From: Rhodoferax sp.
Lineage (GTDB): Bacteria; Pseudomonadota; Gammaproteobacteria; Burkholderiales; Burkholderiaceae_C
Direction of reading: 5' to 3'
Assembly (NCBI GenBank): GCA_029946045.1
Contig: JAQSDS010000078.1
Coordinates: 1 to 6,665, forward strand
Length of the DNA stretch: 6,665 nucleotides
Positions 1 through 6,474 of the stretch are shown piece after piece. The notes under the pieces are model-generated. The model ran no database searches, was not told where the DNA came from, and worked only from the letters and a program-made list of their open reading frames with translations. How positions within the stretch are numbered: the first letter of the stretch is position 1; every line of letters begins with the position of its first letter. Both the position numbers and the translations under genes were made by a program.

Positions 1-1
1 T

Positions 2-1225
2 TTGAAGCACCTGAAGCCCATGCCCGCCGCCGAAGACATGGTGGACCGCTGCATCGAGTGCGGATTTTGCGAGCCGCTGTGCCCGTCGCACCGGCTCACG
101 CTGTCGCCGCGCCAGCGCATTGTGAGCTGGCGCGAGCTGTCGCGACGCACGGCCGCCAGTGAGAGCGTGGCCAACCTGGAAGCCGATTTTGCCTATGTTG
201 GGCTCGACACCTGCGCCGGCTGCGGCCTGTGCTCCACGGCCTGCCCGGTCGGCATCGACACCGGCGCCCTGACCCGCTTGCTGCGCGGCCGCGGCATGGG
301 CAGCACCCAGCACAAGGTGGCGCAGTGGACCGCCGACAACTTTGGCAAGGTCGCCACCGCCTCACGTCTTGGCATTGGCCTGGGGCAGGTGGCCGCCAGC
401 GTGGTGGGTGACAACTTGCTGGCCAAACTCTCAGGTGGCAAGTGGAAACGCGGCATGCCCCAAGCCGGCAAAGCGCCGCAAGCCTATAGCGGCAACGGTG
501 ATCCGGTGGTTTATTTCCCGGCCTGCGGCGGGCGCATTTTTGGCGCCAACAGCGGCGCCGAGGCCACCCTGCCCGAAGTCATCATGGAATTGCTGGTGCG
601 CGCCGGTTACGCACCTATCCTGCCTGAAGGTTTTGACCAACTTTGCTGCGGCCAGATGCTGGAGAGCAAAGGCATGGCCGAACAAGCCGATGCCATGAGT
701 GATGCCGTGACGCAAGCGCTGTTCAAAGCTGCTGACGACGGTCAGGGCGGTTATTACCCGGTCATCATGGATGCCAGCACCTGCTCGGTGCGCATGCAAA
801 AGAAACTCGCTGGGGGCCGCCTGACACTGCTGGACTTTCATGAATTTGCCCACGACGCGCTGCTGCCGCGCCTGCACCTGGTGCGCAAGCCCGGACCGGT
901 GGCACTGCACATCAACTGCAGCGTGCGCCGCACCGCCTCGGACGCCAAGCTGCGCACCGTGCTGGCCGCCTGCGTCGAGCAGGTCATCGAGCCGGCTGGC
1001 GTGACCTGTTGCGGCTTTGGTGGCGACCGTGGCTTTGCCGTGCCAGAACTCAACGTGCACGCGCTGCGCAAAGTGCATGACGCCCTGCCGCCGAGCTGCT
1101 GCGAAGGGGTATCGACCAACCGCACCTGCGAAATCGGGCTGACTGCCGAAACCGGCCGCCCCTACCACTCGATTGCCTACCTGCTTGAAGAGTGCAGCCG
1201 AGCTGACGACATGGCGAGCTGCTAA
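2..1225 (+). CDS. dld: D-lactate dehydrogenase, FAD/Fe-S (Dld-II type), C-terminal part, 5' truncated
   Basis: The visible 407 codons are the iron-sulphur end of a large flavoprotein. The family is usually over 900 residues, so the FAD-binding and FAD-oxidase C-terminal domains lie left of the window and the TTG at base 2 is not the true start. Numbering from that codon, there are two 4Fe-4S motifs of form CxxCxxCxxxCP, at C17-C20-C23-C27 and C71-C74-C77-C81. Two cysteine-rich CCG modules follow: C175, C215-C216-G and C261, then C306, C336-C337-G and C376. This layout matches Dld-II of Shewanella and related glycolate oxidase or D-2-hydroxyglutarate dehydrogenase fusions. The family oxidises D-2-hydroxyacids and passes electrons through Fe-S clusters to the respiratory chain. 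The lactate permease directly downstream favours D-lactate as substrate; that is an inference from context. The reading frame is intact and ends in TAA. Confidence 0.88.
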   Translation: MKHLKPMPAAEDMVDRCIECGFCEPLCPSHRLTLSPRQRIVSWRELSRRTAASESVANLEADFAYVGLDTCAGCGLCSTACPVGIDTGALTRLLRGRGMGSTQHKVAQWTADNFGKVATASRLGIGLGQVAASVVGDNLLAKLSGGKWKRGMPQAGKAPQAYSGNGDPVVYFPACGGRIFGANSGAEATLPEVIMELLVRAGYAPILPEGFDQLCCGQMLESKGMAEQADAMSDAVTQALFKAADDGQGGYYPVIMDASTCSVRMQKKLAGGRLTLLDFHEFAHDALLPRLHLVRKPGPVALHINCSVRRTASDAKLRTVLAACVEQVIEPAGVTCCGFGGDRGFAVPELNVHALRKVHDALPPSCCEGVSTNRTCEIGLTAETGRPYHSIAYLLEECSRADDMASC

Positions 1226-1332
1226 ACCCTTTCGCCAACAACTTTTTCTTTTTTACCAAGGAGTATTTTCATCATGACCATCTGGCGGCCCATTCAATTT
1301 TCATCTTCGGAGCTCACATTGAGGAATCCATC
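1226..1332 (+). other. T-rich leader between dld and lctP
   Basis: This 107-base spacer is clearly more AT-rich than the flanking genes. It contains a near-continuous T tract (1243-1254, one C at 1248), a strong AAGGAG at 1258-1263, a 20-codon ORF starting at 1274, and a GAGG at 1321-1324 that serves lctP. No strong hairpin precedes the T tract; the best is a 5-bp GCAGC/GCTGC pair with a 17-base loop about 20 bases upstream. I therefore do not call an intrinsic terminator. I see no convincing -35/-10 pair. It could be an intra-operon leader or hold an unrecognised promoter. Confidence 0.6.
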
Positions 1333-1336
1333 ATGA
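1274..1336 (+). CDS. Candidate 20-aa upstream ORF / leader peptide of lctP
   Basis: An ATG at 1274 opens a 20-codon frame, MTIWRPIQF then a Ser-rich stretch and LRNPS, ending in TGA at 1334-1336. That stop overlaps the lctP start as ATGA. An AAGGAG (1258-1263) lies 10 bases upstream and is the best ribosome-binding site in the spacer, better than the GAGG (1321-1324) that serves lctP and lies inside this ORF. This is the geometry of a translationally coupled leader. The M-T-x-W opening also resembles the start of many LctP proteins, which often carry about 12 more N-terminal residues than this one, so the ORF might be an out-of-frame relic. There is no run of regulatory codons as in attenuator peptides. 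Nothing shows it is expressed. Confidence 0.3.
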   Translation: MTIWRPIQFSSSELTLRNPS

Positions 1337-3042
1337 ATCAAACCATGCTCTCTTTGCTGGCCTTCGCGCCACTGGTGCTGGCAGCCGTGCTGCTGGTGGG
1401 TTTCAACTGGCCGGCCAAGCGCGCCATGCCTGCGGTGCTGATCCTCAGTGTGGTCATTGCCCTGGGCGCCTGGGGCATGTCAACCAACCGCGTCATGGCG
1501 TCGATCCTGCAAGGCCTGATCCTGACCGGCGCGGTGCTGTGGATCATCTTTGGCGCCATTTTGCTGCTCAACACCTTGAAGCATTCCGGTGCCATCAAGG
1601 CGATTCGCGGCGGCTTTGCCAACATCAGCCCGGACCGCCGGGTGCAGGTCATCATTGTGGCCTGGCTGTTTGGCTGCTTTATTGAAGGCGCTTCCGGCTT
1701 TGGCACCCCCGCCGCGGTGGCTGCGCCTCTGTTGGTCGCCTTGGGCTTTCCGGCCATGGGTGCGGTCATGCTGGGCATGATGGTCCAATCCACGCCGGTT
1801 TCTTTTGGCGCGGTCGGCACGCCGATTGTGGTGGGTGTGACTGGCGGACTGGACAAGGCCGGCATCTCAAGCCAGCTGCTGACCAAAGGCTCAGACTGGG
1901 AGGTTTTTTACCGCCTCATTACCTCCGAAGTCGCCATCACCCATGCGCTGATCGGCTTTCTCATTCCGCTGCTGATGTGCGCCATGCTGACGCGCTTTTT
2001 CGGTCGCAATAAATCCTGGCGAGAGGGCCTGGAGATTGCGCCGTTTGCCATCTTTGGTGGCCTGGCTTTTGTGCTGCCCTACGCCGCTGCCGGTGTCTTT
2101 TTGGGCCCGGAATTTCCGTCGATCATCGGCGCACTGGTGGGACTGTCGATCGTGGTGCCCGCTGCCAAAATGGGCTTTTTGTTGCCCAAGAAAACCTGGG
2201 ACTTCGCTGACGCCAAAGACTGGCCAATCCACTGGATGGGCAGCATCGAGATCAAACTGGACCAATTGACCACCAAGGCCCCCATGTCGGTCGGTCTGGC
2301 CTGGCTGCCCTACCTGTTACTGGCCGCTCTGCTGGTGCTGTCGCGCGTCAATGCCGATGTCAAGGCGCTGTTTTCGAAAAACCTGGTACTGGGCTGGAAA
2401 AACATCCTCGGCGAAACCGGTTTGTCGGGCAGCATTGAGTTTCTGTATTTGCCAGGCGGCATCATGATCATGGTGGTGCTGGCAACTTTTGTACTGCAGC
2501 GCATGAAGTTTTCGGAGCTCCAGGCGGCAGTGGCTGAGTCGTCGCGCACCTTGCTCGGTGCCGGTTTTGTGCTGATGTTCACCATCCCCATGGTCCGGAT
2601 TCTGATCAACTCGGGCGTCAACATGGCCGACCTGCCTTCCATGCCACGCGCCATGGCTGCACTGGTGGCCAGCAGCGTGGGCAGCATTTACCCGTTTTTT
2701 GCTCCCTCTGTAGGCGCGCTGGGGGCTTTCATTGCCGGCTCGAACACGGTCTCGAACCTGATGATGGCGCAGTTCCAGTTTGACACCGCGCAACTCATCG
2801 GCGTCTCGGGTGCCTTGCTGGTGGCCGTTCAGGCAGTCGGCGCAGCGGCTGGCAACATGATCGCGATTCACAACGTGGTGGCGGCTTCGGCCACGGTGGG
2901 CTTGCTCGGGCGCGAGGGAACAATTCTGCGCATGACCATCATCCCGACGATTTATTACCTTGTCATGGCTGGGTTGCTGGCAACCATCGCTATTTATGGT
3001 CTTGGTGTCACCGACCCCATGATGTTGGCCCCAAAGCTTTAA
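1333..3042 (+). CDS. lctP: L-lactate permease family transporter (LctP/LldP)
   Basis: This is a 569-residue polytopic inner-membrane protein of the lactate permease family (Lactate_perm, TC 2.A.14), close in length to E. coli LldP and GlcA (about 550-560). The family imports lactate, and often glycolate, with protons. About a dozen hydrophobic segments are visible, for example residues 7-24, 33-50, 57-80, 105-118, 126-150, 200-220, 322-338, 374-390, 407-424 and 535-557. Hallmark blocks are [16 protein letters not shown] (117-132), the [12 protein letters not shown] stretch (153-164), [19 protein letters not shown] (454-472) and [20 protein letters not shown] (507-526). The ATG is preceded by GAGG with an 8-base spacer, and hydrophobic sequence starts at once, a little earlier than in homologues with a short extra N-terminus. 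It lies after the dehydrogenase and 27 bases before a Usp gene. D-lactate, L-lactate and glycolate cannot be told apart from sequence. Confidence 0.95.
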   Translation: MNQTMLSLLAFAPLVLAAVLLVGFNWPAKRAMPAVLILSVVIALGAWGMSTNRVMASILQGLILTGAVLWIIFGAILLLNTLKHSGAIKAIRGGFANISPDRRVQVIIVAWLFGCFIEGASGFGTPAAVAAPLLVALGFPAMGAVMLGMMVQSTPVSFGAVGTPIVVGVTGGLDKAGISSQLLTKGSDWEVFYRLITSEVAITHALIGFLIPLLMCAMLTRFFGRNKSWREGLEIAPFAIFGGLAFVLPYAAAGVFLGPEFPSIIGALVGLSIVVPAAKMGFLLPKKTWDFADAKDWPIHWMGSIEIKLDQLTTKAPMSVGLAWLPYLLLAALLVLSRVNADVKALFSKNLVLGWKNILGETGLSGSIEFLYLPGGIMIMVVLATFVLQRMKFSELQAAVAESSRTLLGAGFVLMFTIPMVRILINSGVNMADLPSMPRAMAALVASSVGSIYPFFAPSVGALGAFIAGSNTVSNLMMAQFQFDTAQLIGVSGALLVAVQAVGAAAGNMIAIHNVVAASATVGLLGREGTILRMTIIPTIYYLVMAGLLATIAIYGLGVTDPMMLAPKL

Positions 3043-3069
3043 ACCGTTTCATTCTTCAGGAGTCAATTC

Positions 3070-3528
3070 ATGTGTAAACGTATCTTTGTTGCCATCGACG
3101 GCAGCACCACGGCGCAGGCGGCACTGGTCGAAGCCATTCAGTTCGCCCGGCTGCCGGGCATGAGCCTGTGTATTGGCACGGTGCTCGACACCGGCCTGCT
3201 GAGCCAGAACAGCATGGGCATGGGGGCCTTGATCGATGTGGACCAGGTCAAAGCCGGGATGCGTCAAGCGGCCGAGACGCTGCTCGACGACGCCATGGCC
3301 AAGGCCCGGGAAGCGGGGCTGGACCCGTTTCGTATCCTGATTGAGTCGGACAACAAGCGCGTTGCCGACATGATTGTGGAGGCCGCTGGCCAATGGGATG
3401 CTGACCTGATCGTGATCGGTACCCATGGCCGACGCGGTTTCGAGCGCCTGGTGATGGGCAGCGTAGCCGAAAACCTGGTGCGTATTGCCACCACGTCGCT
3501 GTTCCTGGTGCGCAGAAAATCGGCCTGA
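3070..3528 (+). CDS. Universal stress protein, single UspA domain, ATP-binding type
   Basis: The 152-residue product is a single Usp domain of usual length, expected to be a soluble cytoplasmic dimer. The fold signature runs from the first strand, KRIFVAIDGS with Asp10, to the C-terminal strand TTSLFLVRR (141-149). The ATP-binding motif G-2x-G-9x-G-S/T is intact as G117-TH-G120, nine residues, then G130-S131, in the context IGTHGRRGFERLVMGSVAEN. This places it with ATP-binding Usps rather than the non-binding E. coli UspA group. AGGAG at 3058-3062 with a 7-base spacer sets the ATG start. The 27-base gap after lctP and the lack of a hairpin between them suggest co-transcription with the lactate genes. 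A role in survival or energy status during lactate use is an inference; the domain does not define the target. Confidence 0.95.
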   Translation: MCKRIFVAIDGSTTAQAALVEAIQFARLPGMSLCIGTVLDTGLLSQNSMGMGALIDVDQVKAGMRQAAETLLDDAMAKAREAGLDPFRILIESDNKRVADMIVEAAGQWDADLIVIGTHGRRGFERLVMGSVAENLVRIATTSLFLVRRKSA

Positions 3529-3545
3529 CCGCACCTATCTGTTTC

Positions 3546-3579
3546 CCCGTGCGGCGCCCATCGCAGGCTGCCGCACGGG
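3546..3579 (+). terminator. Perfect 10-bp stem-loop after the Usp gene, no U tract
   Basis: CCCGTGCGGC at 3546-3555 is exactly reverse-complementary to GCCGCACGGG at 3570-3579, with a 14-base loop. It starts 18 bases after the Usp stop codon and lies between the lactate cluster and the marC-family gene, which suits an operon end. No T run follows on either strand, so it is not a canonical intrinsic terminator. It may protect the 3' end of the mRNA, help Rho-dependent termination, or be a binding site. The structure is certain; its role is not. Confidence 0.45.
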
Positions 3580-3601
3580 AGCCAATCAGCAGCCAAAGCG
3601 A

Positions 3602-3640
3602 CTGTCGGCGACAAGCCTGCTATCCTGTCGGACCCGACAG
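3602..3640. repeat. Two adjacent palindromes sharing a TGTCGG half-site upstream of the marC-family gene
   Basis: Palindrome A is TGTCG-G-CGACA at 3603-3613. Palindrome B is CTGTCGG-AC-CCGACAG at 3625-3640. The heptamer CTGTCGG occurs at 3602-3608 and 3625-3631, and inverted at 3634-3640. The centres are about 24 bases apart, a little over two helical turns, and B ends 14 bases before the marC-family ATG. Repeated dyads here could be a two-site operator, or hairpins in the mRNA leader that affect ribosome access. No regulator gene is in view. Confidence 0.4.
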
Positions 3641-3654
3641 ATATTGCAGAGCGC

Positions 3655-4251
3655 ATGAACTACACCTTTGCTTCAGCCACCATTTTGCTGATCCTGATCA
3701 CCGATCCGATCGGCAACATCCCGATTTTTGCCAACGCCCTCAAACACGTGGCGCCTGAGCGGCGCGCGCGGGTGATTTTGCGCGAGGTGCTGATTGCCTT
3801 TTTGCTGCTGCTCACCTTCATGTTCGTCGGCGAGAGTTTTCTCAGGGTGATGAACCTCAGCGAGCTGTCGCTACAGATTGGCGGCGGCGTGATTTTGTTT
3901 TTGATCGCGCTGCGCATGATCTTTCCGCCGCCCAAGGTGGAGTCGAACGAGCCATTGGGCGAGCCGATGATCGTGCCCTTGGCCATTCCCGCCATTGCCG
4001 GCCCGTCGGCGCTGGCCACCGTGCTGCTGCTGGTGTCGCAAGCACCTGAAAAACGGCTGGAATGGATTGCTGCGCTGTGCGTGACCATGAGCGTCAGTGC
4101 CGTGGTGCTGGTGCTTGCCGAGCGCATCCAGCGCGTGGCCGGCGACCGTTTTGTGGTCGCGCTGGAGCGGCTCATGGGCCTGGTGCTGGTGGCGGTGTCG
4201 ATCGAGATGCTGCTGCGCGGCATCAAGACCTTCATCACCCAACTGGCATGA
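3655..4251 (+). CDS. MarC/YhgN-family integral membrane protein
   Basis: This is a 198-residue inner-membrane protein with about six hydrophobic segments (roughly residues 4-24, 42-62, 72-90, 105-128, 137-155 and 170-190), the same size as E. coli YhgN (197). Family hallmarks are LITDPIGNIPIF (14-25), PLAIPAIAGPSALATVLLL (108-126) and the C-terminal ERLMGLVLVAVSIEMLLRGI (171-190). The family is annotated as MarC or NAAT transporters. The original link of MarC to multiple antibiotic resistance has not held up, and the substrate is unsettled. The ATG matches the typical N-terminus of homologues; the upstream ribosome-binding site is weak. The TGA stop overlaps an ATG as ATGA, which opens a short ORF leading into the next gene. 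Two palindromes lie just upstream and may control it. Confidence 0.93.
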   Translation: MNYTFASATILLILITDPIGNIPIFANALKHVAPERRARVILREVLIAFLLLLTFMFVGESFLRVMNLSELSLQIGGGVILFLIALRMIFPPPKVESNEPLGEPMIVPLAIPAIAGPSALATVLLLVSQAPEKRLEWIAALCVTMSVSAVVLVLAERIQRVAGDRFVVALERLMGLVLVAVSIEMLLRGIKTFITQLA

Positions 4252-4295
4252 GTCTGGCCCACCGGAGCCGCTGCAAGCTGGAGCGATCGTCTTGA
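4248..4295 (+). CDS. Candidate 15-aa bridging mini-ORF between the marC-family and DUF3108 genes
   Basis: The ATG at 4248-4250 overlaps the preceding TGA stop (ATGA). It opens a 15-codon frame, MSLAHRSRCKLERSS, whose TGA at 4293-4295 overlaps the TTG start of the DUF3108 gene (TTGA at 4292-4295). A ribosome ending the upstream gene could re-initiate here and then again at the DUF3108 start. The ATG has no clear Shine-Dalgarno sequence of its own. It may instead be the true N-terminus of the DUF3108 protein, separated by a one-base frame difference, or chance. Confidence 0.22.
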   Translation: MSLAHRSRCKLERSS

Positions 4296-5386
4296 AAATC
4301 TGGATATCCCTGACACTGGGTGTGTTGTTGGTGCATCTGGCGCTGATGCAGGCCTTGTTTCCAGCTTTGCCGGTGATGCAGACGCCAGACAACCCAAGTT
4401 TCTCCACACGTACGGTGTCACTTACCAAGGCAGCAACGGCGCTACCGACCCAGGCCATCGCGGCCGCTGCGGAGAAAGCCAAAACAAAACCAGTCCGAGC
4501 ATTGACGCCAAAACCCGCGGCGCAGACCCCCACCGAGTCGCCCGTGGTTCAAGCAGAAAACTTGGGCGCAGCCACGGCGCTGGCTGACCCGCCAACAGTG
4601 ATGGTTCACCCCAAGATATCCGAGGCGCAGGCTGTTCCAACCCAGAGCCCCGACAACTTGAAAATACTGAGCCGTGCTGCCCCCGATGCGGCACGAACAC
4701 CAGAGCCCGGCGGTGCTTCCGCGACCCAGAAGCTTATCTTCAACAGCAAGGCCCTCCCCGACTCGGTCAAGCTGGTGTACCGCGTCGAGGCCAACAAATT
4801 TCCCTTCAGGCTGGGCAGTGAACTGAACTGGAAGCATGGTGAGCGCAGTTACCAGGCGCAACTCAGCATCCATGCTTTTGGGCAATCACGGGTGCAAACC
4901 AGCCGCGGACAGATTGACCCGATGGGTTTGGCCCCTGATCGCTTTTCTGACAAGTCTCGCAGCGAGGTGGCGGCCCACTTCAACCGCGTGCAGGGTCTGG
5001 TGAGCTTCAGCGCCAATACGCCCAGCATCGCCTTGCTGCCCGGTGCCCAGGACCGGCTGAGCGTACTGATACAACTCGCCGCGCTGGTCGCCAGTGCGCC
5101 ACAGGACTTCAGCCCGGGCACCACGCTGCGTGTGCCAACCATTGGCCCACGTGATGGCGACCTGTGGCTGTTCACTTTTGGCAACATGGAAGCCCTGGAA
5201 CTGCCCGGCGGAACCCAACAGGGCTTGAAACTGGTGCGCCAACCACGCCAACTCTACGATCAAAAACTCGAGGTCTGGCTGGCACCCGGTCTGGCTTACC
5301 TGCCCGCACGCATCCGTATCACCGAAGCCAACGGTGATTTCGTAGATCAAAAATGGCTGTCATCCGAGCTTGCTGACAGCCCTTGA
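4292..5386 (+). CDS. DUF3108 domain-containing protein with N-terminal membrane anchor
   Basis: I place the start at TTG 4292, giving 364 residues, because GGAG (4280-4283) lies 8 bases upstream and the next residues form a normal membrane or signal segment, MKIWISLTLGVLLVHLALM and onward to about residue 28. The same frame is open back to 4097, but that stretch is Trp/Cys/Arg-rich out-of-frame marC sequence. A linker rich in Ala, Pro, Lys and Thr follows (about 40-155). The DUF3108 domain then runs from about 160 to the end, starting at LVYRVEANKFPFRLGSEL and including AFGQSRVQTSRGQIDPMGLA, DKSRSEVAAHFNR, PGAQDRLSVLIQLAALVASA and VPTIGPRDGDLWLFTFG. The family is widespread in Burkholderiales and of unknown function. 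The layout suggests a periplasmic domain held on a flexible arm, TonB-like in shape only. Confidence 0.88.
   Translation: MKIWISLTLGVLLVHLALMQALFPALPVMQTPDNPSFSTRTVSLTKAATALPTQAIAAAAEKAKTKPVRALTPKPAAQTPTESPVVQAENLGAATALADPPTVMVHPKISEAQAVPTQSPDNLKILSRAAPDAARTPEPGGASATQKLIFNSKALPDSVKLVYRVEANKFPFRLGSELNWKHGERSYQAQLSIHAFGQSRVQTSRGQIDPMGLAPDRFSDKSRSEVAAHFNRVQGLVSFSANTPSIALLPGAQDRLSVLIQLAALVASAPQDFSPGTTLRVPTIGPRDGDLWLFTFGNMEALELPGGTQQGLKLVRQPRQLYDQKLEVWLAPGLAYLPARIRITEANGDFVDQKWLSSELADSP
5355..5381 (+). terminator. 8-bp stem-loop across the last codons of the DUF3108 gene
   Basis: GGCTGTCA (5355-5362) pairs perfectly with TGACAGCC (5374-5381) around an 11-base loop. The stem ends three bases before the TGA stop. 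No T run follows, so an intrinsic terminator is not supported. It could slow 3' exonucleases or be a chance coding dyad. The gap to the next gene (5387-5443) holds no other clear hairpin. Confidence 0.25.
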
Positions 5387-5443
5387 AATCCGGCAATTTG
5401 CAAGCAACTTCTAGATCTTCTGGATTCATGGATAATTTGACGC

Positions 5444-5752
5444 ATGCACACGCTTTACGACTCCGAGACCTATTCAGTCACCCACATGCTGGCCAACGCC
5501 GTCACGGCCGAGGTTCAGCCTGACGAGATGAAGGCGGGCGAGCAACTGCTGATCGTGCCGCAACTGGTTCGCCACGGCTTCGAGATTGTCGACAAGCGCG
5601 CCAACAAAGAGGTGTACCTCGACGGCTCCTGGGCTGAGTTGTTTCAGCAGCAAATCTCGGCGTGGCAAAACAAAACACCCACCCAGGAAGAAGTCGAAGA
5701 CACGCTGGAGCAATACGCTGAACTGGCGCAAAACCCGGTCGTGGTGCACTGA
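5444..5752 (+). CDS. DUF3567 family small protein
   Basis: This 102-residue acidic, soluble protein has no signal or membrane segment. It matches my recollection of the DUF3567 family of Burkholderiales: a start of type MHTLYDSETYSV, the core HGFEIVDKRANKEVYLDG (44-61), an alpha-helical region with Gln and Glu (65-95), and an ending of type AQNPVVVH, where relatives end in QPLVLH. The function is unknown. The family is usually about 85-95 residues; the extra length here sits between the N-terminal strand and the core. No Shine-Dalgarno sequence stands out before the ATG, but homologues share this N-terminus. The gap of 57 bases to the DUF3108 gene and 84 bases to the exporter gene suggests that it may be its own transcription unit. 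Confidence 0.85.
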   Translation: MHTLYDSETYSVTHMLANAVTAEVQPDEMKAGEQLLIVPQLVRHGFEIVDKRANKEVYLDGSWAELFQQQISAWQNKTPTQEEVEDTLEQYAELAQNPVVVH

Positions 5753-5836
5753 AGCACCCTGGCCTGTCGCTTAAGCGCCCATCCTGACCCGGCAGCAGCG
5801 TCCCATGGCGCACATTGACCCTGATGTAAGCACATC

Positions 5837-6448
5837 ATGACGGGCGCCGAGATCACCGCGCTGTTGCTGCTGTGCACGGCGGTCAGCTTCACCCCCGGCC
5901 CCAACACCACCCTGTCTACCGCATTGGCGGCCAACTTCGGCCTGCGTCGCGCCCTGCGTTTTGTGCTGGCGGTGCCGGTTGGCTGGGGTCTGCTGCTTGC
6001 CCTGTGCGCCAGCGGTGTGGGCGCGCTGGTGGTGAGTCTGCCGCCGCTGCGCGTGGGGGTCAAAGCGGCTGGCGTAGCGTACCTGTTTTGGCTGGCCTGG
6101 AAGCTCTGGCAATCGCACAAGCTGGCGCAGGCCGACGCCAGCCAGCTCAACGTGACGTTCTGGCAGGGCGTGATGCTGCAGTTTCTGAACATCAAGGCCT
6201 GGATGCTGGCGCTCACCGTGGTGGCCGGCTGGCTGGCGGGGCGTGATGACCTGTGGGCGCGCTTTGGCCTTGTGCTGCCCCTGCTGCTGGCTTTTGCCTT
6301 CGCCAGCAACTTGAGCTATGCACTGGTCGGCACACTGTTACGCCAGTGGCTGGCCGACCCGGCGCACGGCGGGCGGCGCTTGAGTTGGTTCAACCGCTGC
6401 ATGGCCGCCGTGCTGGTCGCCACTGCGCTATGGATGGCCACGGTCTAG
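5837..6448 (+). CDS. LysE/RhtB-family amino-acid exporter
   Basis: The 203-residue inner-membrane protein belongs to the LysE translocator family (about 200-210 residues, usually six hydrophobic segments), which exports amino acids such as lysine, threonine and homoserine lactone. Visible marks are FTPGPNTTL (18-26) at the end of the first segment, the hydrophobic segments near 40-60 and 62-88, QGVMLQFLNIKAW (110-122; the family consensus has Pro where this has Ile119), the segments at 122-136 and 144-168, and the closing RLSWFNRCMAAVLVATALWM (181-200). The ATG has only a weak upstream ribosome-binding site and overlaps the stop of an 11-codon frame as ATGA. The next gene, 26 bases on, encodes an amino-acid racemase. 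The substrate cannot be read from the sequence. Confidence 0.92.
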   Translation: MTGAEITALLLLCTAVSFTPGPNTTLSTALAANFGLRRALRFVLAVPVGWGLLLALCASGVGALVVSLPPLRVGVKAAGVAYLFWLAWKLWQSHKLAQADASQLNVTFWQGVMLQFLNIKAWMLALTVVAGWLAGRDDLWARFGLVLPLLLAFAFASNLSYALVGTLLRQWLADPAHGGRRLSWFNRCMAAVLVATALWMATV

Positions 6449-6474
6449 GCCGGCCGCACCCGAGAGATCAGCCC

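Noticed and set aside
2..4. TTG at base 2 as the real start of the dehydrogenase
   Set aside because: The Fe-S module here is the C-terminal end of a much longer flavoprotein, and no upstream sequence is available to show a ribosome-binding site.
431..1168. Long open frame on the - strand (245 codons) opposite the dehydrogenase gene
   Set aside because: It is antisense to a clear Fe-S protein with conserved motifs; the His/Gln/Ala-rich product is typical of a reverse-strand shadow in GC-rich DNA.
1196..1254. Possible intrinsic terminator after the dehydrogenase gene (T tract at 1243-1254)
   Set aside because: The only hairpin nearby is a 5-bp stem with a 17-base loop about 20 bases before the T tract, too weak and too far.
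4097..4291. N-terminal extension of the DUF3108 gene to ATG 4097
   Set aside because: It would overlap the marC-family gene by over 150 bases, and the encoded Trp/Cys/Arg-rich stretch is that gene read out of frame; TTG 4292 has a GGAG and a proper membrane segment.
3660..4421. Open frame on the - strand (253 codons) opposite the marC-family gene
   Set aside because: The Ser/Thr/Arg-rich product has no recognisable domain and overlaps a conserved membrane protein.
5743..5777. GGTGC/GCACC pair around the DUF3567 stop and the CGCTTAAGCG palindrome at 5768-5777
   Set aside because: Stems of only five pairs, with no T run and no related copy in the window; expected by chance.
5644..6309. Open frame on the - strand (221 codons) opposite the exporter gene
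   Set aside because: The product has low-complexity Ser/Ala/Arg composition and no motif; it spans two good + strand genes.
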